Positions 1-7,870 of a stretch of 50,162 nucleotides of DNA are shown piece by piece. The notes beneath the pieces were generated by a model. That model made no database searches, was not told where the DNA came from, and worked only from the letters and a program-made list of their open reading frames with translations. The DNA comes from Chloroflexota bacterium (GTDB lineage: Bacteria; Chloroflexota; Anaerolineae; Promineifilales; Promineifilaceae): the NCBI GenBank assembly GCA_017993775.1, contig JAGOMA010000038.1:1-50162 (forward strand), given 5' to 3'. Position 1 is the first letter of the stretch. Every line of letters begins with the position of its first letter. A program made the position numbers and the translations under genes.

Positions 1-131
1 TGCAACTGGCAAGTTTCCCCGATTTCTCTCAGAATGTTGTCAAAGGGGCTGTATTACTCGCCGCAGTGGCGTTTGATGTTTACCAAAAAAGCGCCAAAGC
101 AAAAGAGACCGTGAAAAAAGTAGCGGCGTAA
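1..131 (+). CDS. sugar ABC transporter permease, C-terminal end (partial)
   Basis: The reading frame enters from the left edge (first full codon at position 3) and stops with TAA at 129-131. The 42 visible residues contain SQNVVKGAVLLAAVAFDVY, which resembles the last transmembrane helix and tail of RbsC/XylH-type sugar permeases (consensus near VVKGxxLLLAVxxDxY), followed by a lysine-rich cytoplasmic end. Such permeases form the membrane channel of ribose/xylose/multiple-sugar importers. Only the family is supported; the substrate cannot be read from this fragment. The following 214 bases hold no gene; they contain an 8-bp inverted repeat (GACTGTCA near 205 and TGACAGTC near 284) and the ribosome binding site of the next gene. 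Confidence 0.6.
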   Translation, partial: QLASFPDFSQNVVKGAVLLAAVAFDVYQKSAKAKETVKKVAA

Positions 132-345
132 ACGCTATTTATCAAAATTTATTTTCAAAGTGATCTTATCAAAAAAGTAGACAAAACTTTTAAATAGTGA
201 AGCGACTGTCATCTTCGGAACCATCGAAAACCAGCAAAGCGTTACAGAAAGATGATCAAGTTAATCCCTGAATGGTTTTGTAGGTGACAGTCACTTTGGC
301 AACACCCAAATATCTTATCCGTTAGTCGATGAAAAGGAGATAACC

Positions 346-1260
346 GTGTCTGGCAAACTCTTTGACCCCCTTACGCATTATGCCATTCATGAACAGCCCC
401 CACTGGCTGACACTGAACACGTCAAGAGACGCTGCCTTGATGTTCGCTATGCCGATCTCTCTGAATCTCAAAAATTAGACATCTATCTGCCTGATGAAGG
501 GAGCGGTCTTTTTCCGGTTATCGTCGCCATCCACGGTGGCGCCTTCATGGGATGTGATAAAGGTGATGTGCAAGTTCTGCCCATGTTGGAAGCGCTCAAG
601 CGAAACTATGCTGTCGTTTCTATCAATTACCGATTAAGTTGGGAAGCGACCTTTCCTGCCCTGATCCATGATGCGAAGGCTGCTGTGCGTTGGATCCGGG
701 CGAACGCCTCTGAATTTCAGTTTGATGCCGCTAAAATAGCTGCGTGGGGCGGTTCCGCAGGGGGCTACCAGTCCCTGATGCTAGGCGTCACCGCAGGTCT
801 GCCTGAATTTGAAGACCTGTCGCTTGGTAACGCAGACCAACCATCCAATGTGCAGGCTGTCGTCGATTGGTTTGGTCCCACCGATTTTCTCAAAATGGAC
901 GAACAACTCACCGAAACGAATATGGCTCCTCTCCTGGCGTTTTCTCACAGCGGAGCAAATTCCCCTGAATCGCTGCTGCTTGGGCAGAAGATCACCGAAA
1001 TCCCCGACAAAGTTAAAGTTGCGAATCCCGAAACCTATATTCGGGTAGGATTACCTCCATTTTATATCCAGCATGGGTACAGGGATGACACGGTCCCACA
1101 TCAGCAGTCTGTGAACATTGCACAAAAATTAAAAGCCGCGCTTGGCGAAGATCATGTTAAGTTCGAGACTCTGCCGAATGCCCGTCATGGTGATCCTGCT
1201 TTTGAAGCACCAGACAATGTGCAGAAAGTGTTGGATTTTCTTGACACGTATCTCAAGTAA
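346..1260 (+). CDS. alpha/beta hydrolase, esterase/lipase of the HGG family
   Basis: A 304-residue cytoplasmic carboxylesterase-type hydrolase. The oxyanion-hole motif HGG is at residues 63-65, the nucleophile elbow GGSAGG at 135-140 gives Ser137, the acid is in GYRDD (Asp247 or Asp248) and the histidine is His281 in NARHGD. This is the BD-FAE/hormone-sensitive-lipase-like layout, and there is no signal peptide. The start is GTG at 346, chosen because AAGGAGA lies at 334-340. The stop lies inside the start region of the transporter gene that follows, so the two are probably cotranscribed and translationally coupled. The natural substrate is unknown; a link to an ester or acid taken up by the neighbouring carrier is an inference. 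The gene and its neighbour lack the ACGGCCGT octamer common elsewhere. Confidence 0.9.
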   Translation: MSGKLFDPLTHYAIHEQPPLADTEHVKRRCLDVRYADLSESQKLDIYLPDEGSGLFPVIVAIHGGAFMGCDKGDVQVLPMLEALKRNYAVVSINYRLSWEATFPALIHDAKAAVRWIRANASEFQFDAAKIAAWGGSAGGYQSLMLGVTAGLPEFEDLSLGNADQPSNVQAVVDWFGPTDFLKMDEQLTETNMAPLLAFSHSGANSPESLLLGQKITEIPDKVKVANPETYIRVGLPPFYIQHGYRDDTVPHQQSVNIAQKLKAALGEDHVKFETLPNARHGDPAFEAPDNVQKVLDFLDTYLK

Positions 1261-2659
1261 TTTCCCCCAAAACTTTTTCAGAGACCGTAAATTTATAGGC
1301 ATTTTCCTGTCTTTTGTCGTTGCTATGGCTTTATGGTTGACTCCTCTGCCGGGTGACCTCAGCCTGACGGGGAAAAAGGCTTTGGTTGTAACCTTGTTTA
1401 CGGTCATCTGGTGGGTGTTTAACGTAATCCCTCCGGCATATTCAACGTTGTTGATGCTCTTGGGGTATATCCTTCTTGGGTTAGAGAGTCCGGATGTGAT
1501 CTTCCATATCTGGACTCTACCCCTCATGTGGCTCATCATCGGCTCTTTTTTAATTGCTGCTGCGGTCACAAAATCGGGCTTAGCCCAACGGGTCGCTTTC
1601 TTTTTTATGACCCGCTATGCGACTTCGTATCGTAGTTTAATCTTCCTGATCTATGTTCTTGGATTTGTCCTCAGTTTTCTAATCCCGCATCCTTTTCCAC
1701 GGGCATTGCTTGTCATGTCCTTGATACGCCCGATCATTGAAAAATCAAAGATGTCTGGGCGAGATGCCGCCTCTGTGGGGCTTTCCGTTTTTGTTTCAAT
1801 CACGGCAACCTCCATGATTTTACTGACGGGGGACTCAACGCTTAATATCGCAACAGTTGGCTTTAGCGGCATCTCGCTTGGATGGCTGGACTGGATCAAG
1901 TACATGGCTGTTCCGGGGGTAATCGCATCCCTTATGATGATGTTTTTGCACTTGATGGTTTTTAAACAAACTGCACCGCTCTCTATTGATAGAGCTTCCT
2001 TGAAGCTGGAGCAAGAGAAATTGGGGGCGATAACACGTTCTGAAATGATTACGTTGTTATGGATATTACTGGCGCTTGTGCTTTGGTCTACCGATTTCCT
2101 TCATCATATTGATGCGGCCTGGGTTGCCTTGTTGGTTGTTGTCGGTCTTTCGCTGCCGGTTGTTGGGGATGTTCTGGATGTAAAAGATATTAGTAGTGGT
2201 GTCAATTGGCCCATTATTTTCTTTGTGATGGGTGCGTTAGCGATAGGCTCTGTAAGTAAGAGTACGGGCATGTCCGATTGGCTTGCACACATTTTGTTAC
2301 CCGCAAATCCGCCTGAAAATCCTTATATCTTCGCATCTCTGGTTGGGGGCGTGACCATCCTGATTCACATGGTTTTAGGCAGTGCTTTGGCATGTATGTC
2401 GATTGTTTCCCCACCAATGGTACATTATGCTGCTTCTGCTGGTATCAGCCCACTCGTTCCCGCTTTATTGGTTTATACCGCAGTGGCTATTCATTATATT
2501 CTTCCCTTTCAGCATGTTGCCATTTTGCTGGGGCATGGGGAAACAGGTGGATACGGGACCAAAAATGTCCTTCGATACGGCATCCCGCAAACGTTGATAA
2601 CCTTGATTATCCTTGTTCCGGTTGAAATCACTTGGTGGAAATTTCTTGGTTTAATCTAA
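1241..2659 (+). CDS. SLC13/DASS-family anion (dicarboxylate-like) symporter
   Basis: An integral membrane protein of about 472 residues with roughly 11-12 hydrophobic helices, of the divalent anion:sodium symporter family. Two family hallmarks are visible: the first substrate-site loop, near residues 187-203 (SITATSMILLTGDSTLN), and its pseudo-symmetric partner near 380-395 (ALACMSIVSPPMVHYA). The N-terminal pattern (charged FFRDRKFIGIF then a long helix and WVFNVIPP) also fits. The start is uncertain: TTG at 1241 or ATG at 1217 both overlap the esterase gene by 20-44 bases, and an ATG at 1325 would cut into the first helix. I give TTG 1241. The substrate is not readable; di- or tricarboxylates or sulfate are the usual cargo. 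Confidence 0.82.
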   Translation: MTRISSNFPQNFFRDRKFIGIFLSFVVAMALWLTPLPGDLSLTGKKALVVTLFTVIWWVFNVIPPAYSTLLMLLGYILLGLESPDVIFHIWTLPLMWLIIGSFLIAAAVTKSGLAQRVAFFFMTRYATSYRSLIFLIYVLGFVLSFLIPHPFPRALLVMSLIRPIIEKSKMSGRDAASVGLSVFVSITATSMILLTGDSTLNIATVGFSGISLGWLDWIKYMAVPGVIASLMMMFLHLMVFKQTAPLSIDRASLKLEQEKLGAITRSEMITLLWILLALVLWSTDFLHHIDAAWVALLVVVGLSLPVVGDVLDVKDISSGVNWPIIFFVMGALAIGSVSKSTGMSDWLAHILLPANPPENPYIFASLVGGVTILIHMVLGSALACMSIVSPPMVHYAASAGISPLVPALLVYTAVAIHYILPFQHVAILLGHGETGGYGTKNVLRYGIPQTLITLIILVPVEITWWKFLGLI

Positions 2660-2705
2660 TTTCTCGAGTTTAGACAAAACTCGTACACTAAATTCGAGGC
2701 TTGGA

Positions 2706-3104
2706 GTGTCCCACTCTATATTGACACAATGGGGGTTTGTGACGGACACCGCCCTGGTTAAAATGGCCGAGATGGTCGGTGCGCCGGCTGCAGGCCCGCT
2801 GGAGAACCTGCGACCGGCGGTTGCCGCGATACGCACTGCCGCCGGGGGATTACCCGTGATTGAGCAGTCGCTTGACGAAACCGCGCAAACAGACATTGTC
2901 CTGTGCCTGGTAAGCGAGGGCGTAGCCCACGCCTTACAGCATTTTAAGACTCAGCCCAGGCCAGACAACTATCTACAGATCCCGGCGTCGGGACCGCTAG
3001 TGCAACTAATTCTGCTGGTCACACCGCTAAACCTGAACACCGCGCCGGCCAAAGTGTTGGTGACACAATGGGATCATGAGGGCAGCGCTATCGGTTGGGG
3101 TTAA
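2706..3104 (+). CDS. hypothetical protein, doubtful
   Basis: A 132-residue GTG-started frame (an internal ATG at 2763 is the other choice) in the 467-base gap between the transporter and spoVS. It is GC-rich, unlike the AT-richer transporter gene before it, and its translation has amphipathic helices (PLENLRPAVAAIRTAAGG), but I do not recognise a family and see no good ribosome binding site. It could be a decayed gene fragment at the edge of the possibly acquired 0.3-2.7 kb segment. The opposite strand also carries a short open frame (2651-2896) with no better claim. Confidence 0.22.
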   Translation: MSHSILTQWGFVTDTALVKMAEMVGAPAAGPLENLRPAVAAIRTAAGGLPVIEQSLDETAQTDIVLCLVSEGVAHALQHFKTQPRPDNYLQIPASGPLVQLILLVTPLNLNTAPAKVLVTQWDHEGSAIGWG

Positions 3105-3126
3105 CATGTTAGGATGGTTAGGAATG

Positions 3127-3441
3127 TTATCCTGATCGCGCAACTAACTCGTCGCCAGAGGGGTCTTGTTGGATCTCGCGCGAATTGGCCTCAATCGATA
3201 ATCTGACGGCCGTTCGCGCTTCGCCATCAATTTCCACATCGACAAAGGTAGGAACAAACATGATGGGTTTCCCTTCTTCTGCAAGGTACCCTTTTGCAAT
3301 GGCGACGGCCTTAATCGCCTGATTGACTGCGCCAGCGCCGATGGCCTGGACTTCCGCGGAACCGTTTTCGCGGTATACGCCGGCAATTGCTCCAGCCACT
3401 TTGGCGGTCCTTGAATGGGCTGCCACTTTGATGACATTCAT
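3127..3441 (-). CDS. spoVS: SpoVS-family protein (stage V sporulation protein S-like)
   Basis: A 104-residue protein matching the SpoVS family across its length: MNVIKVAAHSRTAKVAGAIA, then AEVQAIGAGAVNQAIKAVAI, then VPTFVDVEIDGEARTAVRLS. SpoVS is a small Alba-like fold protein that in Bacillus affects sporulation and septation; in non-sporulating bacteria its role is unknown and it is often linked to regulatory genes. It is somewhat longer than the usual 86-90 residues because of an acidic tail (DPSGDELVARSG). It lies 24 bases downstream of a receiver-domain gene and is probably in the same transcript, driven by the promoter at 3838-3906. An octamer ACGGCCGT occurs inside it (3206-3213). Confidence 0.9.
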   Translation of the reverse strand: MNVIKVAAHSRTAKVAGAIAGVYRENGSAEVQAIGAGAVNQAIKAVAIAKGYLAEEGKPIMFVPTFVDVEIDGEARTAVRLSIEANSREIQQDPSGDELVARSG

Positions 3442-3465
3442 ATTGTTCGCCTATAATTCATTCTG

Positions 3466-3831
3466 TTATGTGGCACGGCCGTACATCGTGGCAGTTCGCA
3501 AACGTTCCACTACCCGATCCGGCGTTTCGCTTTTGCTTATAAAACTATCGGCTCCCACCGAGAGCGCGGCCTGCTGCCGGGCATCCAAATGGCTGATAAG
3601 GACAATGACAACGGCCGTCGGGCAAGTCGCGCGTAAATCCATCAGGGAAGCGTTGGTCGGGATCAGGTCCCAATCTACCACCACCATATCAGGTTGCGTC
3701 CTGGCAGTCTGGTCTAAAGCTGTAAGCCAGTCGCCCGCATTGCCAACCACCTGCATATCAATATCCAGCAGCAGCAGCCGTAAGGCCGAACGGACTTCGG
3801 GTTGACTGTCGGCTAAAAAAACTCGGGTCAT
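3466..3831 (-). CDS. single-domain response regulator (receiver only)
   Basis: A 121-residue stand-alone CheY-like receiver. The phosphoacceptor is Asp53 (VVVDWDL), acidic Asp8 is near the N-terminus (LADSQ), the switch Ser80 is in VLISHLD and the conserved lysine is Lys100 (FISKSE). No output domain follows, so it must signal by protein contact or act as a phosphate sink. It heads a short operon with spoVS. A candidate -10 hexamer (TAAGAT, complement of 3838-3843) ends only 6 bases before the ATG at 3831, so the transcript may be almost leaderless. The partner kinase is likely one of the nearby sensors, but that is an inference. Confidence 0.88.
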   Translation of the reverse strand: MTRVFLADSQPEVRSALRLLLLDIDMQVVGNAGDWLTALDQTARTQPDMVVVDWDLIPTNASLMDLRATCPTAVVIVLISHLDARQQAALSVGADSFISKSETPDRVVERLRTATMYGRAT

Positions 3832-3837
3832 AGGTTA

Positions 3838-3906
3838 ATCTTACAGCCAACCCACGGTGACCACATCGGCTGGTCAGCGGAGATATCGCTCCCCCACTTG
3901 GGGGAG
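3838..3906 (-). promoter_or_regulatory. two-box promoter module, copy 1 (receiver-spoVS operon)
   Basis: Read on the minus strand: an interrupted palindrome CTCCCCCAAGTGGGGGAG (3889-3906), 13 bases, the box GACCAGCCGATG (3864-3875), 20 bases, and a -10-like TAAGAT (3838-3843). A second copy with exactly the same spacings lies at 4645-4713. No recognisable -35 hexamer is present, as expected for an activator-dependent promoter. Which protein binds is unknown; the adjacent LuxR-type regulator is the nearest candidate. Confidence 0.6.
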
Positions 3907-3976
3907 ACCTGAAAAAGCACGGAGAGAGGAATTGGAGATGTTTTAGTTGAGGAAGGCTACGTCCAAGAAATCGAGA

Positions 3977-4222
3977 TCAATCCGGAAAATCTGTCGCCTC
4001 TTGTTTGGCCAGGAGAAATTCCTGCCATGCCTCGTTAAATGCATAAACTTGCCCCGGTTCAGCAATGCCTATAATGATATCAACCCAGCTTTTGTGTTCA
4101 TCAAACCGGCGACTGGAGGGTTTATGATTCGCATTCTGCATTCCCGGAACGCGCGCCAAATCCCCAATGAGATCATCTCGATTTTGTTGGTCATTGAGCC
4201 ACTCATCGAATCTTAAAACCAT
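3977..4222 (-). CDS. YozE-like SAM-fold small protein
   Basis: An 81-residue protein. The N-terminal FDEWLNDQQNRDDLIGDLAR matches the start of YozE-type SAM-like domains (pattern F..WL..Q..R.D.IGDLA), the middle SSRRFDEHKSWVDIIIG and the end FNEAWQEFLLAKQ continue that pattern, giving a small all-helical domain. The function of the family is unknown. It follows the 83-residue gene by 89 bases on the same strand and is probably in the transcript started by the promoter at 4645-4713. The start ATG at 4220-4222 has only a weak purine-rich upstream sequence. Confidence 0.7.
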   Translation of the reverse strand: MVLRFDEWLNDQQNRDDLIGDLARVPGMQNANHKPSSRRFDEHKSWVDIIIGIAEPGQVYAFNEAWQEFLLAKQEATDFPD

Positions 4223-4311
4223 TATCTATCTCTTCTTTCATCACTTGTTTAATGATGAACTAATCCCCGGCTGCGGAATAGAGCGAGTTGCTTTTTTGCC
4301 TTAAACAGCTT

Positions 4312-4563
4312 TCAGGTTATGACGTAACGTCCATTGAGTTGACTTAGGGTCAGGGATTTCGCCTCATTATCGAGTTTGCGCGCAATTTCCCAACCAGTGC
4401 TGCTGTTTTTTAAATAAATATCGTATCGTGTTGCCACAGATGGCAGGATACAGACCTCTCCCGGATTAGCCACACAGGTGCTGATAAGCGTGAAACCTGT
4501 AAACAGTTGTGCCTGCACCCTGATTTTTACATTGTTGTGAAACGCTAAATCTGTCTCTGCCAT
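4312..4563 (-). CDS. hypothetical 83-aa protein
   Basis: A small protein without a recognised family. It has no signal peptide or membrane helix; the sequence alternates polar and hydrophobic residues (VKIRVQAQLFTGFTLIST, RYDIYLKNSSTGWEIARKL), suggesting a small beta-rich fold. AAGGTAG sits 4-5 bases before the ATG, supporting real translation. It is the first gene after the promoter module at 4645-4713, with a leader of about 75 bases. Confidence 0.55.
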   Translation of the reverse strand: MAETDLAFHNNVKIRVQAQLFTGFTLISTCVANPGEVCILPSVATRYDIYLKNSSTGWEIARKLDNEAKSLTLSQLNGRYVIT

Positions 4564-4644
4564 TTTCTACCTTGTATCCGTCACCCCCCGAACGATGCAC
4601 ACAAGATTTATCACCACTTGTGATTTACATAGGGGCGTAAGATC

Positions 4645-4713
4645 ATCATACACGCAACATCTTCTTGGGGCATCGGCTGGTCGGGGGAAATTTAAATCCC
4701 CCACTTGGGGGAT
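4645..4713 (-). promoter_or_regulatory. two-box promoter module, copy 2
   Basis: Same architecture as the module at 3838-3906. On the minus strand: palindrome ATCCCCCAAGTGGGGGAT (4696-4713), 13 bases, GACCAGCCGATG (4671-4682), 20 bases, -10-like TATGAT (4645-4650). It lies just downstream of the LuxR-regulator stop codon and upstream of the 83-residue gene, so it would start an operon of two small proteins. Confidence 0.6.
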
Positions 4714-4748
4714 AACCAGGAGATGAGGCGGCTTTAGGAACGGCCGTG

Positions 4749-5402
4749 TCACTCAACCAGATGATGACGCACAGCCAGCGCCACCGCTTCCGTGCGCCCG
4801 GCAACACCAAGCTTCGCCAGAATATGGCTGACATGAGACTTGATGGTAGACGGGCTGACAACCAGCTTTTCGGCAATCTCCGTATTGTTCAACCCTTCGA
4901 CCATCAATCCCAACACCTCCCATTCACGCTCTGTCAGATCCCGGCCAGGAGATTGCTGCTGGGAAGCCGCCTGAACCAAAGCCTGGGTAGCTGCCGGCGA
5001 AAGCGTACTGCGACCAACATGGGCCGCTCGGATGGCCTGGGCCAATTTTTCGGCCGAAATGTCCTTGAGCAAATAGCCAATCGCCCCGGCTTGAAGCGCA
5101 TTCTGCACCAGTTCCTCTTCTTTAAAACTGGTTAGAGCTATCACCTGCACTGAGGGAAACTGCTGGCGAATGCGGCGTGTAGCCGTCACGCCATCCATAT
5201 CGGGCATGACCATATCCATCAGGATCACATCAGGCAGGGTGTTGGTCTCCAATTGGGCACAGATCTGGATAGCCACAGCGGCGCTGCCTGCTTCGCCTAC
5301 CAGTTCAAGGTCGTCGAAAACCTTTAAGAAGGTAGCCAGGCCACGGCGTACCATCGCATGATCATCAACGAGCATTACCCGTATCGGTTGAGAAGGGGTC
5401 AT
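4749..5402 (-). CDS. NarL/LuxR-family response regulator
   Basis: A 217-residue transcription factor. The N-terminal receiver has the acidic pair in VDDH, the phosphoacceptor Asp63 (VILMDMVMP) and the lysine in YLLKDIS; the C-terminal LuxR-type helix-turn-helix runs from DLTEREWEVLGLMVEGLN to IKSHVSHILAKLGV. I start it at ATG 5402, not at the upstream in-frame codon, because GGGAGGT precedes it and its ATG overlaps the TGA of the kinase gene (ATGA), the usual coupling of a kinase/regulator pair. It is phosphorylated presumably by that kinase and may act on the two promoter modules just downstream. Confidence 0.95.
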   Translation of the reverse strand: MTPSQPIRVMLVDDHAMVRRGLATFLKVFDDLELVGEAGSAAVAIQICAQLETNTLPDVILMDMVMPDMDGVTATRRIRQQFPSVQVIALTSFKEEELVQNALQAGAIGYLLKDISAEKLAQAIRAAHVGRSTLSPAATQALVQAASQQQSPGRDLTEREWEVLGLMVEGLNNTEIAEKLVVSPSTIKSHVSHILAKLGVAGRTEAVALAVRHHLVE

Positions 5403-6745
5403 AGTACCTCCCGTTTGGCAGCCTTTACCCAATGAATAGCGATTTCTGTGCCCTGTCCTGGTTGACTGCTAATTGCCAGACTTGCTCCAATCGCCTTGGC
5501 CCGCTCCCGCATAATACTCAGGCCATAATGACCAGGCGGTGTGTGCATGACATCAAAGCCGCAGCCGTCATCGCCAAGGTGTATAGCTGCCGAGTCAGAA
5601 TCGTATTGCACGGTGATCGTCACCTGTTTGGCCCGGGCATGTTTGGCAATATTATTCAGCCCTTCCTGACATAGACGGTAAAGCGCCACTTGTACCTCAG
5701 AGGGCAAGGAACCTTGGCCTCTCATCGTTACGGCGACGGGAATGTTTGTTCGTCCAGTCAGCGCGTCGCCTAATTGGCGCAGAAGGTCACCCAGATCAGA
5801 ATCAATCAAGACCAGAGGGCGGAGTTCTGCCAGTAAGCCACGCATTTCGGCCGTCGCCCCGCGTATTAACCGGCGCAGGTCTTCCAGCGACTGTCGCCCC
5901 TCATCCGGGTTTCGCTCCCACAGCCTCGGTAAGACTTCGGCGATGAGACTGGCCGAAAAAAGCGACTGGTTAACCGCGTCGTGCAGGTTCTGGGCCAGGC
6001 GTTGCCGCTCCTGCAACATTGCGACCGTTTGCGCCTGCTCGTATAGTTGAGCGTTGACGAGGGTGATGGCTGCCTGGTTGGCTACGATGAGGGCCAGGTC
6101 AGCGTGGTGGGCCGTGAAGTAGTCTGGCTCAGTATGGGCTACGCCAATGCCACCGATAATGTGGTTTTTCACAGCCAGGGGCACCCACATCCAGGCCCGT
6201 ACTCCCTCTAACAGCCCGGCAGCGTGCTCGTTCAGGAGGGATCGGAGAAGTCCCGCCGCCTCGGTGGCGCTCCATACATCAGCGATTCGTTGTGGTTGGT
6301 GCCCGTTTAACAGCGTTGACAATGTTTCCAACTTGTCCAAGCGAATGCTAAAGGGCATGGCCTCTTTTAATTGCGGCGATCCGCGCACAGCCAGCGTGAC
6401 CAGGGTCAAGTCGTCTAGGACAAACAGCGCGGCATGGGTATATTCGACAATCATGCGTAGCTGGTCCAGAATCAATCTGGGCTTCAGCTCCAAGGCAGAG
6501 GCCAGCGTTTGGGAAATTTCCAACAAGGTGGCTTGTTCGCGCATACCAGCTTCCATCCGTGATTGACGTTCCTGGTTGCGGGTCTGCCATTCGGCCACGG
6601 CCGTTTGAAAAACCGCCAGCAGTCGTTGTTCCTGAGAACCCGAAGGCCATTGCCCTTCGGGAATCACAGGCGGCGCGTCTGGCGTAAGGACCAATTGGGA
6701 GAGCAGATTGGACAGCAGGGTGTAAAAATCGGAAGGGAGCGGCAT
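5399..6745 (-). CDS. GAF-domain sensor histidine kinase (HisKA_3 type)
   Basis: A cytoplasmic kinase of about 448 residues with no membrane helix. A GAF domain (about residues 70-225) is followed by a HisKA_3 dimerisation domain with the phosphorylated His255 in ERQRLAQNLHDAVNQS and an ATP-binding domain with the N box (CQEGLNNIAKHARA), the G1 box DDGCGF and the late G-rich segment SSQPGQGTE. This is the NarX/DesK/LiaS class that pairs with LuxR-type regulators. The start is probably ATG 6745; the frame stays open to a TTG at 6826. The signal sensed by the GAF domain is unknown. Confidence 0.92.
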   Translation of the reverse strand: MPLPSDFYTLLSNLLSQLVLTPDAPPVIPEGQWPSGSQEQRLLAVFQTAVAEWQTRNQERQSRMEAGMREQATLLEISQTLASALELKPRLILDQLRMIVEYTHAALFVLDDLTLVTLAVRGSPQLKEAMPFSIRLDKLETLSTLLNGHQPQRIADVWSATEAAGLLRSLLNEHAAGLLEGVRAWMWVPLAVKNHIIGGIGVAHTEPDYFTAHHADLALIVANQAAITLVNAQLYEQAQTVAMLQERQRLAQNLHDAVNQSLFSASLIAEVLPRLWERNPDEGRQSLEDLRRLIRGATAEMRGLLAELRPLVLIDSDLGDLLRQLGDALTGRTNIPVAVTMRGQGSLPSEVQVALYRLCQEGLNNIAKHARAKQVTITVQYDSDSAAIHLGDDGCGFDVMHTPPGHYGLSIMRERAKAIGASLAISSQPGQGTEIAIHWVKAAKREVL

Positions 6746-6867
6746 ATGATGAGTGTAACCGAACCGCAAGCTGTTGTCACTTTGTATCGAGTGAGTTTTA
6801 GGGTAATACGGCTGTACCACAAACAAGGGTGGGAGTCACCGTAAACTTGGCAGTTGGTGCTGGCAGG

Positions 6868-7848
6868 TCAGGGAACAACAGCCTCGGCCGGAAGTCCATT
6901 GTTCAAACGCTGGAGAGCGGTGATGGCTTCCTGGCCGTCCGGGCGAAACTGAATGGCGCGCTTGAGGTCGGCTTTGGCTTCTTCTGGCTGTTGGGCGGCG
7001 GAAAGCTGGTAAGCTCGATAAAGATAAGCTGCATACAGCCGTGTTTGCATATCAAAATCGTCGGGGGTAAGGAGCAAAATTTGCTCCAAAATGCGGATCG
7101 CTTCGGACCAGTCTTCGGCCATCCAGGGTTCGTAGAGGCTGTTAACCAGCGTTGTCAGGTCGGCGGCTGGCGCGGTGCTGATGGCTGTGGCTGCGTCATT
7201 AACGGCCGTTCCGCCCACGCTGTTGGGGGATATTTCCATAAACGGCGCTGCTTCGAGGGCGGCACCGGTGGCAAAAGGCGACGTATAAAGAGCCAGACTC
7301 ATGGCCAATGTGGATTGTCCTTCCCCTTGGGCAAGCTTAACGTCTTTCAAGGATACGCCAGGCCAGGTGGTCTCTTGAAAACGACCGAGAAAATCCAACA
7401 ATTGCAGCACAGGCCCTGTCATCTGCACGGCGAACGACTGTACGCTGTACAAGGCGTCGGGGGCAACCGGCTCGGCTGCAGATTGCGCCTGCAAACCGGT
7501 GATGGTGACGCTGCTGCTGGCCGCATAACGGTAAAGGCTGTCCAAAATGGCCGCCGCCTGAGCTTCGCTTAAGAAAGCGCCGGTCGTTGCGTTGAGTTTC
7601 GTCTGCGAATCGGCCAGTTGTGCTTGCAGCGCGGCGGCCGAGTTTTGTTGCGCCTGTTCGCCCTGGTGCGTGGTTTGCTGCATGGCTAAGACTTGGGCAG
7701 CCAATTCCTGCCGGGCCGCCCATTGGGGCAGGATGTTGGCAGAAAGGAAATAGGCAAACCAAATCAGGGTAATAGCGATGAAAGCAATCGCCAAAACAGA
7801 TAACATGTTACTGCGGATCGTGTCGCGTATATCGTATAAGACGTCCAT
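6868..7848 (-). CDS. PilO-like membrane protein with C-terminal TPR-like region
   Basis: A 326-residue protein with a short cytoplasmic N-terminus, one membrane helix (about residues 16-38), a Gln/Ala-rich coiled coil (about 40-95), and a compact middle domain resembling the PilO/GspM ferredoxin-like fold (AAAILDSLYRYAASSSVTIT ... FAVQMTGPVLQLLDFLGRF). The last 110 residues look like helical TPR-type repeats (WSEAIRILEQILLLTPDDFD, EAKADLKRAIQFRPDGQEA). PilO partners PilN in the alignment complex of type IV pili. It lies 22 bases after the PilN-like gene, at the end of the archaellum cluster. The PilO assignment rests on topology, context and weak pattern, not on a diagnostic motif. Confidence 0.62.
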   Translation of the reverse strand: MDVLYDIRDTIRSNMLSVLAIAFIAITLIWFAYFLSANILPQWAARQELAAQVLAMQQTTHQGEQAQQNSAAALQAQLADSQTKLNATTGAFLSEAQAAAILDSLYRYAASSSVTITGLQAQSAAEPVAPDALYSVQSFAVQMTGPVLQLLDFLGRFQETTWPGVSLKDVKLAQGEGQSTLAMSLALYTSPFATGAALEAAPFMEISPNSVGGTAVNDAATAISTAPAADLTTLVNSLYEPWMAEDWSEAIRILEQILLLTPDDFDMQTRLYAAYLYRAYQLSAAQQPEEAKADLKRAIQFRPDGQEAITALQRLNNGLPAEAVVP

Positions 7849-7870
7849 GGGTTATGTACTCGCTGCTTCG

